From Limanda limanda (Eukaryota > Chordata > Actinopteri > Pleuronectiformes > Pleuronectidae): a stretch of 64,000 nucleotides of DNA. A program made the position numbers and the translations under genes. Location of the stretch: positions 28,989,900 through 29,053,899 of the forward strand of contig NC_083638.1 in NCBI RefSeq assembly GCF_963576545.1, read 5' to 3'. Below, piece by piece: positions 1-11,446 of this stretch (position 1 is its first letter; each line of letters opens with the position of its first letter). The notes beneath the pieces were generated by a model that did not search any database, had not been told where the DNA came from, and saw nothing but the letters and a program-made list of their open reading frames with translations.

Positions 1-124
1 TTATTATAAATCAGCTATCAGGTTGAGACTTGCATGTAATGGTTAGTTGAAATAAGCAGCCCGTGATATCATCGTGAATTATTTGGTTTGAAGGATGAGC
101 TAATGAGGCATTGACATTAACAAT

Positions 125-335
125 TAAAGATTCTATAAACACACACACACACACTCACACACTCTCACACATTTGTCTCCATGACGTCAGAGGATATTAC
201 ATTGACTCCCATTACGTTATCCTTAACCACAGTTACTACGTGCCTAACCTGAACCAAACCTGAACCTAAACCTTAACCTTAACCTTAACCTTAACCTTAA
301 CCTAATCCTAATCTTAACCTTAACCTAAACCAAAC
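125..335. repeat. CA microsatellite and (TTAACC)n array
   Basis: A CA-rich run near 137-172 is followed by about eight units of the hexamer TTAACC near 262-325. The hexamer resembles but is not the vertebrate telomere repeat. The sequence between them matches, from memory, a dispersed teleost repeat of unknown class. Confidence 0.7.
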
Positions 336-3250
336 TTTAAAACATGTCTTCACCTTAACAATCAATGATTTAATGACAACAGCTTTTTCCCACGAGCCAT
401 CACTGAACTGAACTCTAATAAACACTCACCAGTACGACCACCACCTCTGCATCATCATAATATCTCAGGACAAACTTATTACTTATTTATGAATTATGAA
501 TGTGGACAGATGTGTGTGTGTGTGTATGGTTTTTAGGTGCTGCTCAGCAAATATCATTGTACTATTTATGCAATGACGATAAACCTTTCTAATTGTAATT
601 TACTTATGGGGACTTGATTTTTGTCCCCATAAGGAAGACAACCCACCATAATGTCACTGACAAACACACACACACAAACAAAAGACTCTTGAAAACACAC
701 AAATAAAGCCATTGAAATATATAAACATTGGCCTATACTTTACTATCTGGTTGTCTACTGTGCTGTCTCTATTCTCTATTTGCACATCAATTTGTTTGAT
801 ACAATAAATCCTGCAGACTTACATGTGTGTGCTGTAGCGATGCAGACCCCAGGTAAAACAAAGTGAGATCCTCTCTACAGAAGTATCAGGGTCCGCTGTG
901 GCTCCATGCCCCTGCTTCTGTCCTCATCCTGACTGTCTCAGGTCTGTCAGAGTCTGCTCCGATCACTCTCCAGTGCACAGACGGTCAATGGTCCTCACTC
1001 ACTCTCAATTCACGGTCCACTCGGGAGGTCTTCAGTGCGCGTCACATTCGCTGCGTGGGCGCGGCCACGAGCATCTCAGAGGATCCGCTCATCCACAGTG
1101 AACGCGCACAAGACAGCGCTGCTCCTGAGTGTCATTTTCAGCCGGACCAGAGAAGCCTGCTGCTCTTTACTGCGTGTTAAAGGACAACATCTGCACTAAA
1201 CAATGCACGCAGCCCAGTGTGCAGGAGGTCTCCTGAAACGGAATCAGACAGCGGTTGAATTCACTTGTGAGTGCACATTTTGTGGTGTTGTTGCACGAGA
1301 GCGTGCATGCGCATTATATTGCTACATGTTTCTAACTTGTCCACTCATGTATTATGTATTCAATATGGTACATGTCATTAGTATCATACAATGTAATAGG
1401 CTGCACAGCGTTCTTGTTTCCTGTCCTCATATGTCCACATTGAACTTCCATAAATGAAATAAGCCTATGAAGTAAAAGTATTTGCCAGGTATGTATTATA
1501 CATTGATATATATGTTAAGCCCATACACCCGAATTATAAAGTTATATATTTGACACATATTTCATGTATATACTAATTTATACATCTAAAATATATGTAT
1601 TTATGAGCAATAGACAAATTACACATACACGCATCTATTGGGGAAAGAGTGAACCTAACTTTGTTCAAGGTACATCTATCAGACTTATTTTTTTTATTCC
1701 TGCATCAAATACCATAAAACCACACTTTGTGTAAAAACTAGCACTTGGACAAACATCAGTGTAATAAGAACTACCTAAAATGACAAAAACATCAGAAAAA
1801 GTACAATATGTTTCTGCTTTTTCTTTGGTCTATGCCCCCTCCACTAACATGGAAGAGGTGGGGTTTATGAGCTATACTGCTGACAGCCACCAGAGATGAT
1901 CTGGTTTCACATTTAGGAAGCTTTCATGGCCTCCATCTTTATATATAGTCTGTCTCATTCATGGGGCTGAACCTTCATATTTACCATAGAGCCATGAAAG
2001 TGTTATCTTCTCATCTAACTCTCAGCAAGAAAGAAAATAATTACATTTTTAAAAAGGAGACGGAGAAAAATTAATTTAATCCAAATCTTAACCAAGCAAA
2101 TTCAACTTGTGACAATAAACGGATTCTAACAATGAATGAAGCATTTATCTTTTATACTGTAGATTTGAATGTTTGAAAGTGGTCACCAATTCTTGCATTC
2201 ACACATTCAGTATATTACACCCTCCCATAAGAGCTGCTTGACATATTACTGTATAAAGTAATAAATAGGTGAAAGATCCTCATAGGGTTGTGTTTTAGCC
2301 AACAAATACTACACAGTGTTGTCTTCACTACTTCAAAGTGGATGAGTAGGTCATTTGAGTTATTTATAGTAAGTAACATAATACCTCTTATGTGTTTTTC
2401 CAAGAAAGACTCTTCAGAAAAAAGAGAGGGGAAATAGAAAAGGCACCTTATCATGAAGAGAGACAGATAATACCCCAGCTGTTAGAGATTATCACAGCTA
2501 AACAAGTGCTGATGTAATAAGGTTGTGTTGATATGAAATGTATAGATCTTCCACACTTTCAAATCTCAAACTGAACCACAAACATGGTTGTTTTTCCATG
2601 TGTTGAAAAAGGGAGAAAAAAAACTGCAATAATGATCAAAGTGAAAACCAATGAAAGAATTTTGCTTTTAGACCAGGGCATCTCAAAGTGTGGTCCAGGG
2701 ACCTTTTCATGTACTGTCGGCTCTAAATTTGCCTGTTCGGAATGGGTTTGATTTGGCCTGTGGTGATTCTGGTTGCAGTTTTCTTTCTGAAATTAAAAGT
2801 GAGCTGCAGTAGTTGAGCCACAGAAAGCTAAGACCTGCAGCTGGACCCTGAGGCTGCACCACCACCGCTACACAAAGAGCTGTTCACTTGTTCGCTTAGA
2901 GTTCAGTGAAGTTCAACTCAGAACTTGAGTTAGTTGTCGTTGCTTTGTTGTGACACATCTGTTGTTGTGATCAACGACATCACAAACTTTGATGAACGTG
3001 CTGGTACAGAGCACTGGTCACCTGTTTATTCGAAGTTTAATAACATTGACCATCTCAAAAGTCCATGTTAAACACTACACTTCCTTTGGCCCTTAACAAT
3101 ACAAATACCAAGTGTGAAGCTGATAAGATCAGGGTTTCTTGAGCTGTGCGAGCCACAGACAAACAGACTGAGAGGGATTTCTTTTTCTGTTTATTGTACT
3201 TTTAGAAAAATGTAATTCATCCATCAAACTCACTGACAGAATGTTTACCT
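336..3250. other. Unassigned stretch without a supported gene
   Basis: Open frames here, such as one of 105 codons at 863-1180, show no domain I recognise and have no supporting splice or homology signal. Around 545-600 a sequence ending in a short ACGATAAA motif looks like the tail of a non-LTR element. At about 2677-2710 a segment resembles the terminus of a Charlie-like hAT, but I could not find the opposite end. The rest is AT-rich and featureless to me. Confidence 0.4.
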
Positions 3251-3257
3251 GTTATGG

Positions 3258-3620
3258 CCCTGAATTTCATTACATTACATTTAGCTGACGCTTTTATCCA
3301 AAGAGACTGACATTTTGTCCATTCAACCATGAGGGAACAAACCCAGAACAGCAAGAATCAAGCAAGTACAATTTTCTTCAAGAAAGCCAAACTACAAAGT
3401 GCAATAAGTAAGTGCCATATAAGTGCTACTAAATATAGTATTTTTAATTTTTTATCCAAGGTGTAGTCAGAAGAGATGTATCTTCCATCTGTGGGGGTAG
3501 ATGTGTAGAGTCTCTGCTGTCCTAAGGGCAATGGGGAGCTCGATCCACCCTTTAGGAGCCAGGACAGCAAAGAGACAGGATTTTGTTGAGTGGTTAGCTT
3601 GCATTGAGGGAGCAGCAAGC
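3258..3620. repeat. Dispersed teleost repeat, partial
   Basis: The motif TTTAGCTGACGCTTTTATCC at 3280, and the downstream stretch about a rounded number of bases from a gene-like 'gagctcgatccaccctttag' segment, are recognised from memory as parts of a very common repeat of bony fish. I cannot name its class with certainty. The copy is diverged and has no intact coding frame. Confidence 0.5.
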
Positions 3621-3991
3621 TCATACACTTTAATACACTTTCTGTCATAAAACCTCTGTAAACTATTTTTTGTCAAAATTCTATTTCGTTGTCCTTGATT
3701 TGCAAAAAGTTACTGAAATGATGTTGAGATGACATTGTGGTACAGGTTGTGATCTAGGGCTGCCGCGATTAGTCGACGTCATCGATGATGTCGACGCTGA
3801 AAATGCGTCCACGTCAATATTTGAAATCAACGCATTTTTTTTTAATTTTATGAATTTACCTTTTCGATTTCTAAAAGATTTCATTTCAATTCATTATAAC
3901 AAATGTTCTTCTTTCATTATCACTACGTAATTGCTGCGTGCATGACGTCAGTCGTTTTCGGCACCAGTCAACTCTCCAGTTTTAAAAAACC

Positions 3992-4218
3992 ATGGCAGAG
4001 GCAGCAGAGTCCGACTTGGTTTCGAAACGTTTCCAAAGACCCAAGGCTTCGAAAGTATGGGAGTACTTCAACTTATCACCAAACAATTAGGTGGTTTGTA
4101 ATCTGTGCAAAGTTTCGATGGCATGCCACAAAAGCACCAGCGCTATGCACGAGCACCTGAAGAGAAAACACACAGGCGCTATTCTGGAAGATGGACCGCC
4201 AGAAAAGGCAAAACCACC
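3992..4218 (+). pseudogene. BED zinc finger exon of hAT transposase
   Basis: A frame starting MAEAAESDLVSK encodes the motif order of a BED finger: the aromatic patch KVWEYF, then CNLC, then a His pair ending in KRKH. Known BED fingers bind DNA and sit at the N terminus of many hAT transposases. An in-frame TAG at 4088-4090 lies between the aromatic patch and the first cysteines, so the copy is broken. A good donor site (GTAAGT) follows at 4219. The exon is the usual size for this family's first coding exon. No downstream transposase exon is found nearby. Confidence 0.75.
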
Positions 4219-4567
4219 GTAAGTCGACTTTCACCGATGTCATTGGCCGATGTTTGTACATTTGTATTTGTGGTAAAACCGCTGGGCACATGCCACGGCT
4301 GGGGGAGCAGTCGCCCCGTCGTCCTCCTCTCCACGCCGCCGGAGGCTTGCAGTGCGGCCCGCCTCAAGTTTTTTACTGCAGTAAAGTGAGCCCTCATACG
4401 GGAAGCCAGCCGCAACTCAGGTTTTTGTTGCGCGTCTACTCGTGCCTCATACGGTAAAGATAGTCGGAGCGCCTTAAAAGTACGAAAACACAACTAAATT
4501 TTAGTTATAGCCTCTCATTTGATCTTTTTTTTATCTTCATGGCGTATCTGTTCATGTAAATTATGTA

Positions 4568-5040
4568 TTTTTACTGCAAAATGAAGGGCAAGTGTTTACA
4601 AAAGGACCAATGTATTCCTAATGTAACCATTTTTGGAAGCTGATTATAAATATTCCCTGAGAGGTTACAATTTACTTTGAGTGGATTCCTGTTAGTGGTG
4701 TCTCTGACTATGCTGAGATACATTTTTGTGTATTTTTACTGCAGAATAACTGAGAAAATTAAAGGGCAAGTCAGTGAAAGTGGCCCAATGTATTCCTAAT
4801 GTAACCATATTTGGAAGCTGATTAAAAATGTTCCTTGAGAGGTTACAATTGATTTCGAGTGGATTCCTGTTCATGATGTCTCTGACTATGCTGAGATACA
4901 TTTTTGTGTATTTTTACTGCAGAATAACTGAGAAAATTAAAGGGCAAATCTGTGAAAGTGGCCCAAAATACATATTTGGATGAATTTTAAAGATATTCCT
5001 TAATAGGTTATGAGTATTTACAGTTGATTCATGTTCATAG
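4568..5040. repeat. 178-bp tandem repeat, about 2.6 units
   Basis: The phrase CCAATGTATTCCTAATGTAA occurs at 4607 and 4785, giving a period of 178 bp. A third, diverged partial unit follows from about 4963. Each unit includes a stretch reading TGTGTATTTTTACTGCAGAA. The array lies in the intron side of the truncated ZBED hAT. Confidence 0.85.
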
Positions 5041-7473
5041 ATTATTTGACTATGCAATGTCCACATTAAAATTTAGAAGAAACCTCCTGTTTTCACAGAC
5101 TCATTCCACTTCAACATGAACTAAATTTTCAAAATGAATGCCCTTTAAACTGTGAAAAGGGATTTTGTTATATTTTTTAAACAATTAAATAATTGTTACT
5201 GAATATCAATAATGTCTTACCTTCCTCCATGTTGTTTGATGTACTCTCAAAAAAGCATTTCCAAATACATGTACAAGGATATGAGGTGGAGTGTGACAAC
5301 TTTACATTTGTCAGCTTTGTTAGCACTAGTTGAACCTGTTACCCACATTAATAGACTGCATGAGAAGCTACAGAGACAGGGAGTGGAATCAATAAAATGC
5401 AAAAGAAACAATGGGGAAATATTGAACCACTTTTTTGGTACTGTAGATATTTTTTTTTAAATTACATTTCAAATATGTGAATTTCACACTGCCGGGAGCA
5501 AATAATAAAGCAACAAACAATTACAATAAACTTTTTTCATTTTGCAGATAGCCGTGTCAGACACAGTCCCGGATGGTGGGATAGTGTGCTGGGGGAGGAG
5601 ATGAAGGGGATTTTAGCGCATAAACAGCAACTCCACCCTTGGTCGCTGCAGCTCCTTGGTGTCCATATCCAAGCACTGTTCATGGAACCATCTCCCACAC
5701 TTGTCACACTGAATCTGTGCGTGACAATGTGGAAATGTAAAATATGATTTTCAGAGTATTCTCTTACATTTAAGTGGAATTGTTCCACAGTTAAATTATC
5801 TGGGGGAATAAGTACTGTTGAAATTGTATGGACACTGCAGAGGTATGCCTTGTGCGTCGATGAGACACAGAGGGATGCCACAGACCCAGTGGCAGATAGA
5901 GTTGCATTGTAAGCAGAGACTTATAGGGAACCAATCGAAATCAAGATGTTAATTTCTTCACAGCCATGACATTGTGCAATCATAATTTACTCATAATAAT
6001 CTGCATAATAGTTACTAAAAAGCATGAAAACATGTCATGGATGATCAGTGTAAATACTTTGCTTATATGTTTTCAATTAATGTTGAATTTCCCAGTCAAA
6101 TTTCTGCTTCCGCAACACCTGCAAATGCTACTATAAATGCTATTACATGAGTTTTAAGGCAATGTAACTAATATTACTTAATATCAGTTCAATCCTACCC
6201 CATTTTTCAACTTGAAAAAGGTAACAGCAGCTTGTCTTGCAATACTCTCATTGATCTTCAAAAATATTAATCAAAACAATAAAAAAAAAACAAGGAGAAA
6301 TTAAAAATACTCACCCAATGTATTAATGGAGGCCCTGATCCAGGTGGTTTTGCCAGCGAACACATGGCACAATTATTGGCCAAATCAAACACTCAAATAT
6401 AAGCACAACCAATAATAAATTAGAAACACCAACATGTGAAATTTATTCTTACATACTGTAGTGTACATACTACATACTAAAACCTCCACCCTTGTTTTGT
6501 AAGTAAGTATAAATACAAATAAGTTCTAGAGGCAGCATATTTACATGTTGTGGTAAACATAGATCTAATAAATAGCTCTATTCACCTTTGTCATCACCCA
6601 GACCTATGGATTAGCATGACCCATAACTACAATTTTTAGGCAATCCTTAATCAAAAGCTACACTGTTAAAGCTCAGAATGTATATCTTAAGAGGAGATTG
6701 TATGACTGCTCTGAACCCTCCCTTAGCTCCACAGTTAGTATCACTTTCCTCTGAAGATTACGTAAAGATTGTCAGTAGAAATTCAAACCACAGACAAATA
6801 CTCTTCACAAACCTGATGCTTTCAATATTTGAAGAGCCATTTGTTTTCTCTCAGTGGCCATTTCATTCCTGGATGTCCCAAATGTTAGGACTGGTACGGC
6901 TGGAAATGCCTCCATAACTGCCCTGGCCATCTAAACCAACACAAACATTCAAATCATAATATGACTGAATGTATCATTGCTCTATGGTACAGATACACAG
7001 CCTGGTTCACTGCATTTATGTACTAAAATTTTTAAAATCAATTCAATTAACCAAATATTTAATAGACCTTTATAATAATACCAAAAATCTGCAGGATTAT
7101 ATATTAAATTCACATACTAACCAAAAGATTCCAGTGTACATTTGAAATATTAACAAATGAATTAATGCTCTGGAAGTTGTCCAAGTTCACCTATTATTAT
7201 TTATTTTAGTTTCAGTATGAATCATTATTTTGACATATTTCCAGTGATATAAAATGATGCATTTCACTATTCACAAATAAAACACAAAATGTATCTAATT
7301 CTCGCCTCTATTACATTTGTAGTACCTAAAACTCCAGCTCACAAACACACACACACACGCACACACACTTAGCATTCAGATTACCTTGGATACATTTTGT
7401 CGGGCAACCTGCTCTCTCTTCCCAAACAAGATCACACCTGCTATATAGTGGTTGAGAATATAAAGGTTTTTCC

Positions 7474-8726
7474 CAGTGCTTAATTTGTAAATCACAAGGT
7501 GCCGGAACGCAAAGTACATATGACATCGCAGGGGTGACAAGACGGGCACAGGTCCCGGAACGCATACAGAAAACGGTGCTGAAAAAAACATTCAAATGCC
7601 CACTGACAATGCTGTGGGACTTACAAGCCTTAATTTCAATTAATATCCATGGTATACATTTTATGACAATAATTTACAATTATTTTAGGCTATACAGCAC
7701 AGGCAAATGCCCACATCAACACAGGTGGGACTTACAGTCAGCATTCATTTCTCAACATAGATCTAACTTGTAAAACATAAAAAATAAAAGTTCAAAGCTT
7801 ACAATAAATCACATAAATCTTCCATTATTATTATTTAAAGATTGGCACGGCGGCCTATTAATAGACAGTATGCTCATCATATTTAGTCCAAAACACCCCA
7901 CATCACGACCATGTCCGGATTCTCCTCCTCCTCCCGGAGGTTTTACTGCGTGTGTCTGTGGCAGTTCTGTGTCCTTTGGCCACCCACGACCTCACGGACT
8001 GGATTGAATTTAGCCAGGGGGGGTCCAACAAGATTTAGGAAGAGTAAAGATGATATGGTGGATGTGAAATTAAGTTCATTTGCGAAAATCAGCGCTCACA
8101 TTCAGCACTCGCAATAGGAATGCTGTTGACAGCAACAAGTCACTCCATCAGTTCATCGGGGATGTCTTTTCCATCCGAGTCTCTGTGTTTCCTGTAGTCC
8201 CGTATGACTGCGGGCGGGTTGGTAATGTTAAAGCGCTGGCACAGCGACTCAACCTCAGTCTCTCCATACAGCGCACCTGCGTCCTCGGGCCAGTACTGTG
8301 CGTAAAGCACCTTCAGCTCCTCAATTAACTTGTTGCACAAGTTGCAAACACAAAAATCAAATGAGAGATTTATTACAAAACGTCACATCAGCGGCGGTGT
8401 GTCTTTAGCCGCCGCCCCCGCCACCCCCTGCCCTGGACGATGTAGCGAACCTCGTCCGCGGCGGACCTCTTGTCGGGGGGCGGCGTCGGCCCACACAGCA
8501 TTCGCCATCGACGTATTGGCCACTTGTAAGAAATCACTTTTTTTTTGGCGTGACAAATTGGATGTGTGTCACACGCCGAAAGCACGAGAGTTGGCAGCTC
8601 TGTATTCATATTTTTTTCTATACGAGAGGTACCGGATCAGCACAAATAAGTCCCGGAACACGGGCAGGCCAAAACCAAGAGGTGCCGGATCCTGTTCCGG
8701 CATGATCCGGCACAAATTAACCCCTG
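7474..8726. mobile_element. KIAA1586-like hAT, 1253 bp, with TSD
   Basis: Termini CAGTGCTTAATTTGT and, reversed, CAGGGGTTAATTTGT are flanked by identical 8-bp copies GTTTTTCC at 7466-7473 and 8727-8734. This is the hallmark of a hAT insertion. It interrupts a coding exon of the Ulp1/PHD gene. The piece around 8535-8608 is nearly the same as the right end of the hAT at 10292-15797, so this element is a mosaic. Confidence 0.9.
7960..8340 (-). pseudogene. hAT transposase C-terminal remnant (KIAA1586-like)
   Basis: The minus strand encodes a frame with LIEELKVLYAQYWPEDAG and, after a stop codon, VNSIPIASAECER followed by FSQMN. The last part matches the conserved hAT dimerisation region (SAECERGFSQMN in relatives, from memory), here with a stop in place of the glycine. 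At least three in-frame stops are seen. It lies inside the small hAT element and presumably was its own transposase gene, now mostly deleted. Confidence 0.7.
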
Positions 8727-9309
8727 GTTTTTCCCAACCTGTAGCTGATTTGCCTCAAGCTGTAAAAGGCCTTCAATTGCCTAAATCAGAGGAATTCTTG
8801 TGAGAAACACAATTTGTAATTTCACAAATCTAAACATAAAACATATGTGAAACTTTAAAAGACGAATGTAATTCCTTGAACACATGATAAGATTACATTA
8901 CACTACATTTTAGAACAGATTTATTTTTTGGAACTACAGCTGTAAAAAAAAAAAAAAAGCTAAAAGTACCTCGCCTATCAGCCACTTGTGAGGTTGAAGT
9001 GACTTCAGCTCACTGTGGTGGATAACAAGACTGCCTTTTATCTGGCAGGGGACCAAAGAAACCACAACCTCTGTGTCCTGCTTCTTCCACAATGTGGTGA
9101 GCTGAAACTTAGAGAGGTAAGCAAAACACAATACATATTTGGTAAAACATAACAAATCTCTTTTTTGATGGAAACACGTGTTTCTTCGTCCATTTAATTT
9201 TGGAAATGATTTGTGTTTTTTGGGGGAATAATAGTTTTACACTGTACCTCTTCTTGAGGAGTTTGAAGCCTGGAACTGGCTGATGATGATGTTGGCTCCT
9301 GGGATGTTA

Positions 9310-10291
9310 TTTTGTGTGTTAAAAAAAACCCTAAAAAACAGTGTGGGCACAAACACATCACTTAGGAGCATAATTTACTACTGCGTCCTTTTGTCCATCG
9401 ATCAAAGTTGTATTAGGGCCAGAGCACCAAACATTGCAAGGATGCATTAGGCCCAAGGTATTTTTATTTTATTTTACCAAAGAAATCACATCTTTGGAGG
9501 GCTACATGTACTTGAAAACTCATGAAACAGGAAGTTGATGTAACTTAACTGTACATGCTGAACCTGAACCTTCAGGTGTATGACAGAAAGCCCCCCCAAG
9601 AACAAGTCTAGATGCAAGATATGTACTGTCGCATTGACATTTTTTGCAGTAGATTACGAAACATTGTATTCTTTGATGCCACAGGACCATAACTCTTGAC
9701 TTTAGCTAGGTTCTAGGCATGGGTCTGAACTTGCATTTAAATATAAAATTGCAATATCCTTACATGGCGCCTCCTAGTGGCCATTGTTAAAAAGTACACC
9801 ACAGGTTTGCCCCTATGCTTATACAGTATAATCTTTGGCTGATTGAGTCAATTCCCACGCTTAGGTCAAGATTAGGCTAAGGTAAAGCGAGCGACGGAGC
9901 CCGAGCTGCCGGTGACCGGCACCGGTTCGTGCAGCTCGGGCTACGTGGAACAAATCTGTACGAGCCACAAAATTTATAAGGCGCAGCTCTCTCCCCCCCT
10001 TCTCCTCCTCCGCTTCGCCACCCGGGCATCACAGGAGAGCCTGCCTCTGAGCAAGCGCCCCGGCAAGGGGGGGGGGGGGGGGGGGGGGTCCTTGAACACA
10101 TTCCGGTGCTATTTTCTAACAAAGACAGACACACACAGAAGCTACGAGTCGGGTTAGCCTCCGAGTGCATTGTTTTCTATGTATACCTGCTGCATGCCCG
10201 GGGCGCCCCACACACACACAAGCTAGACTCCGAGAGCATTGTTCCTCCACTCCGGACTCGAAATAGGATCTCTCCCCCCACCTTTTAGTCC
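9310..10291. other. Non-coding, GC-rich patch with hairpin and poly-G
   Basis: No gene is supported. A perfect 12-bp inverted repeat AGCCCGAGCTGC at 9898-9909 pairs with 9931-9942 across a 21-base loop. A run of about 22 G lies at 10067-10088. The stretch up to 10291 is the left flank of the intact hAT. It may continue the sequence at 15804-16054 and 24604-25336, which would be one older element split by two insertions. Confidence 0.5.
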
Positions 10292-11446
10292 CAGAGCTGC
10301 CAACTTTTCAAAAAACCTTGGAGTGAGATTTTTGTCGGGGGTGACCAAAATTTTGCCGCGCACGTGTAACGGGGTAAATATGTTAATTGTTAAAATCCTG
10401 TTCAACTTGGAACTGCAGTCATTGTTTTTTGTGTATTTCTTTTATTTTGCAGTGTTTATTTTATTTTGAAGGGCCACAACAGGAACTTCCGGGGATTAGT
10501 GGGGATTAGCGGGAGAAAACCTCTTTTTTCCCTCAGATGCAGTTTCCACTACACCGAGTAAGTTGTGTCCCTTCTGTCTGTCAGTGTTTTAGTTGATTAT
10601 GGTTTATTTAGTGTTTAATAATATGCATCTTTTGTAACTTTTCTTTTATAGATGATTGTGTTCCATTTGTGATTACAGGTATGTTTGTTTATAGTAGTTT
10701 AAGGCAAATCTATACGATCACGTGTCAGAGAGATGCAGTTTCCACTACACCGAATGATTGTGTTCCATTTGTGATTACAGAGAATAAAGTTTAATTGTTC
10801 TACCAAGCCTGAGTCATGAGAGATGAGTGAAAAGAGCAGCAGTACAAGCACAGACCGTCACACACGCAGCCACACACGCAAAGACATAGCTGAAGGTCCA
10901 CCCCCAGGAAATTTTGGGTTAAGTAGATGTTATTTCCTGCATTTTAGTGGATTTTTGGGTGGTATGCTAAAGATGTGCAATACCTGAGCTTATTCTGATT
11001 CATGTTCATCAAATCATGACTTGTAGGGCCATCTAGACTTGAGCTGAACATTCAACCAGAAAACTATTGTTGTGCCTCAATGACTGTCTATGTACCACAA
11101 TATAGCCTTATTAATAGACCTGTGTTTAAGATTTGACCAAGGTAGGTTGATTGACATTTTGATTACAATGGTATTCAACTAATTCTTAACTGAAACCTAA
11201 CCTATATTGTTAATAATTGTATTCTTAAGAGCAGTTAATGATTTATGTTCAGCAAAAAATGACACAAAATGAGTTGGGGAGAAATATTTTTCATTATTCA
11301 AAGCCACACGTTCCATCAAACAAAAAAGTGCAACAAATAAAGTGCTTAAAGTGCTTAAAGGGCTTAAACAGTAGCCTTTTTAAGCAAGAACAATACAATC
11401 AACCAGAACAAGAATAACTAAAAATGAGGTATCGGATGCTGATTAG

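Larger units (their letters stand above)
3755..5060 (+). mobile_element. ZBED-type hAT, 5' part only
   Basis: The segment starts with the terminus TAGGGCTGCCGCGATTAGTC, the left end of a hAT family whose right end is seen again at 40889. It includes the first coding exon, an intron-like GC-rich stretch, and a tandem repeat. No transposase body or right terminus follows, so this is a truncated copy. The section 4380-4960 recurs in inverted orientation at 36838-37232. Confidence 0.7.
5537..9298 (-). pseudogene. C-terminal half of Ulp1/PHD transposase gene
   Basis: Exons with plausible splice sites run on the minus strand: 9298-9248, 9107-8970, 8780-8735 joined to 7473-7387 (split by a hAT), 7190-7122, about 6937-6810, about 6400-6316 and about 5735-5537. 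In order they encode a Ser-rich linker, a Ulp1-like start ending LKSLQPHKWLIGE, the phrase LNHYIAGVILFGKREQ, the likely catalytic His-Trp pair in SNVHWNLL, a helix starting MARAVMEAFP, and a PHD-like finger with CAMC and CDKCGRWFHEQC. Ulp1 peptidases (family C48) cleave SUMO-like partners. I find no exon for the Asp and Cys of the catalytic site between 7122 and 6940, so the protease is probably dead. This half fits as the downstream part of the gene at 25628-29582. The domain reading is mine; the superfamily is not assigned. Confidence 0.65.

Noticed and set aside
262..335. TTAACC array as a telomere or interstitial telomere
   Set aside because: The unit differs from the vertebrate telomere repeat and lies in a known type of dispersed fish repeat.
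863..1180. A 105-codon open frame as a possible gene
   Set aside because: No domain, no splice or promoter context, and an overlapping frame of similar length; chance is enough.
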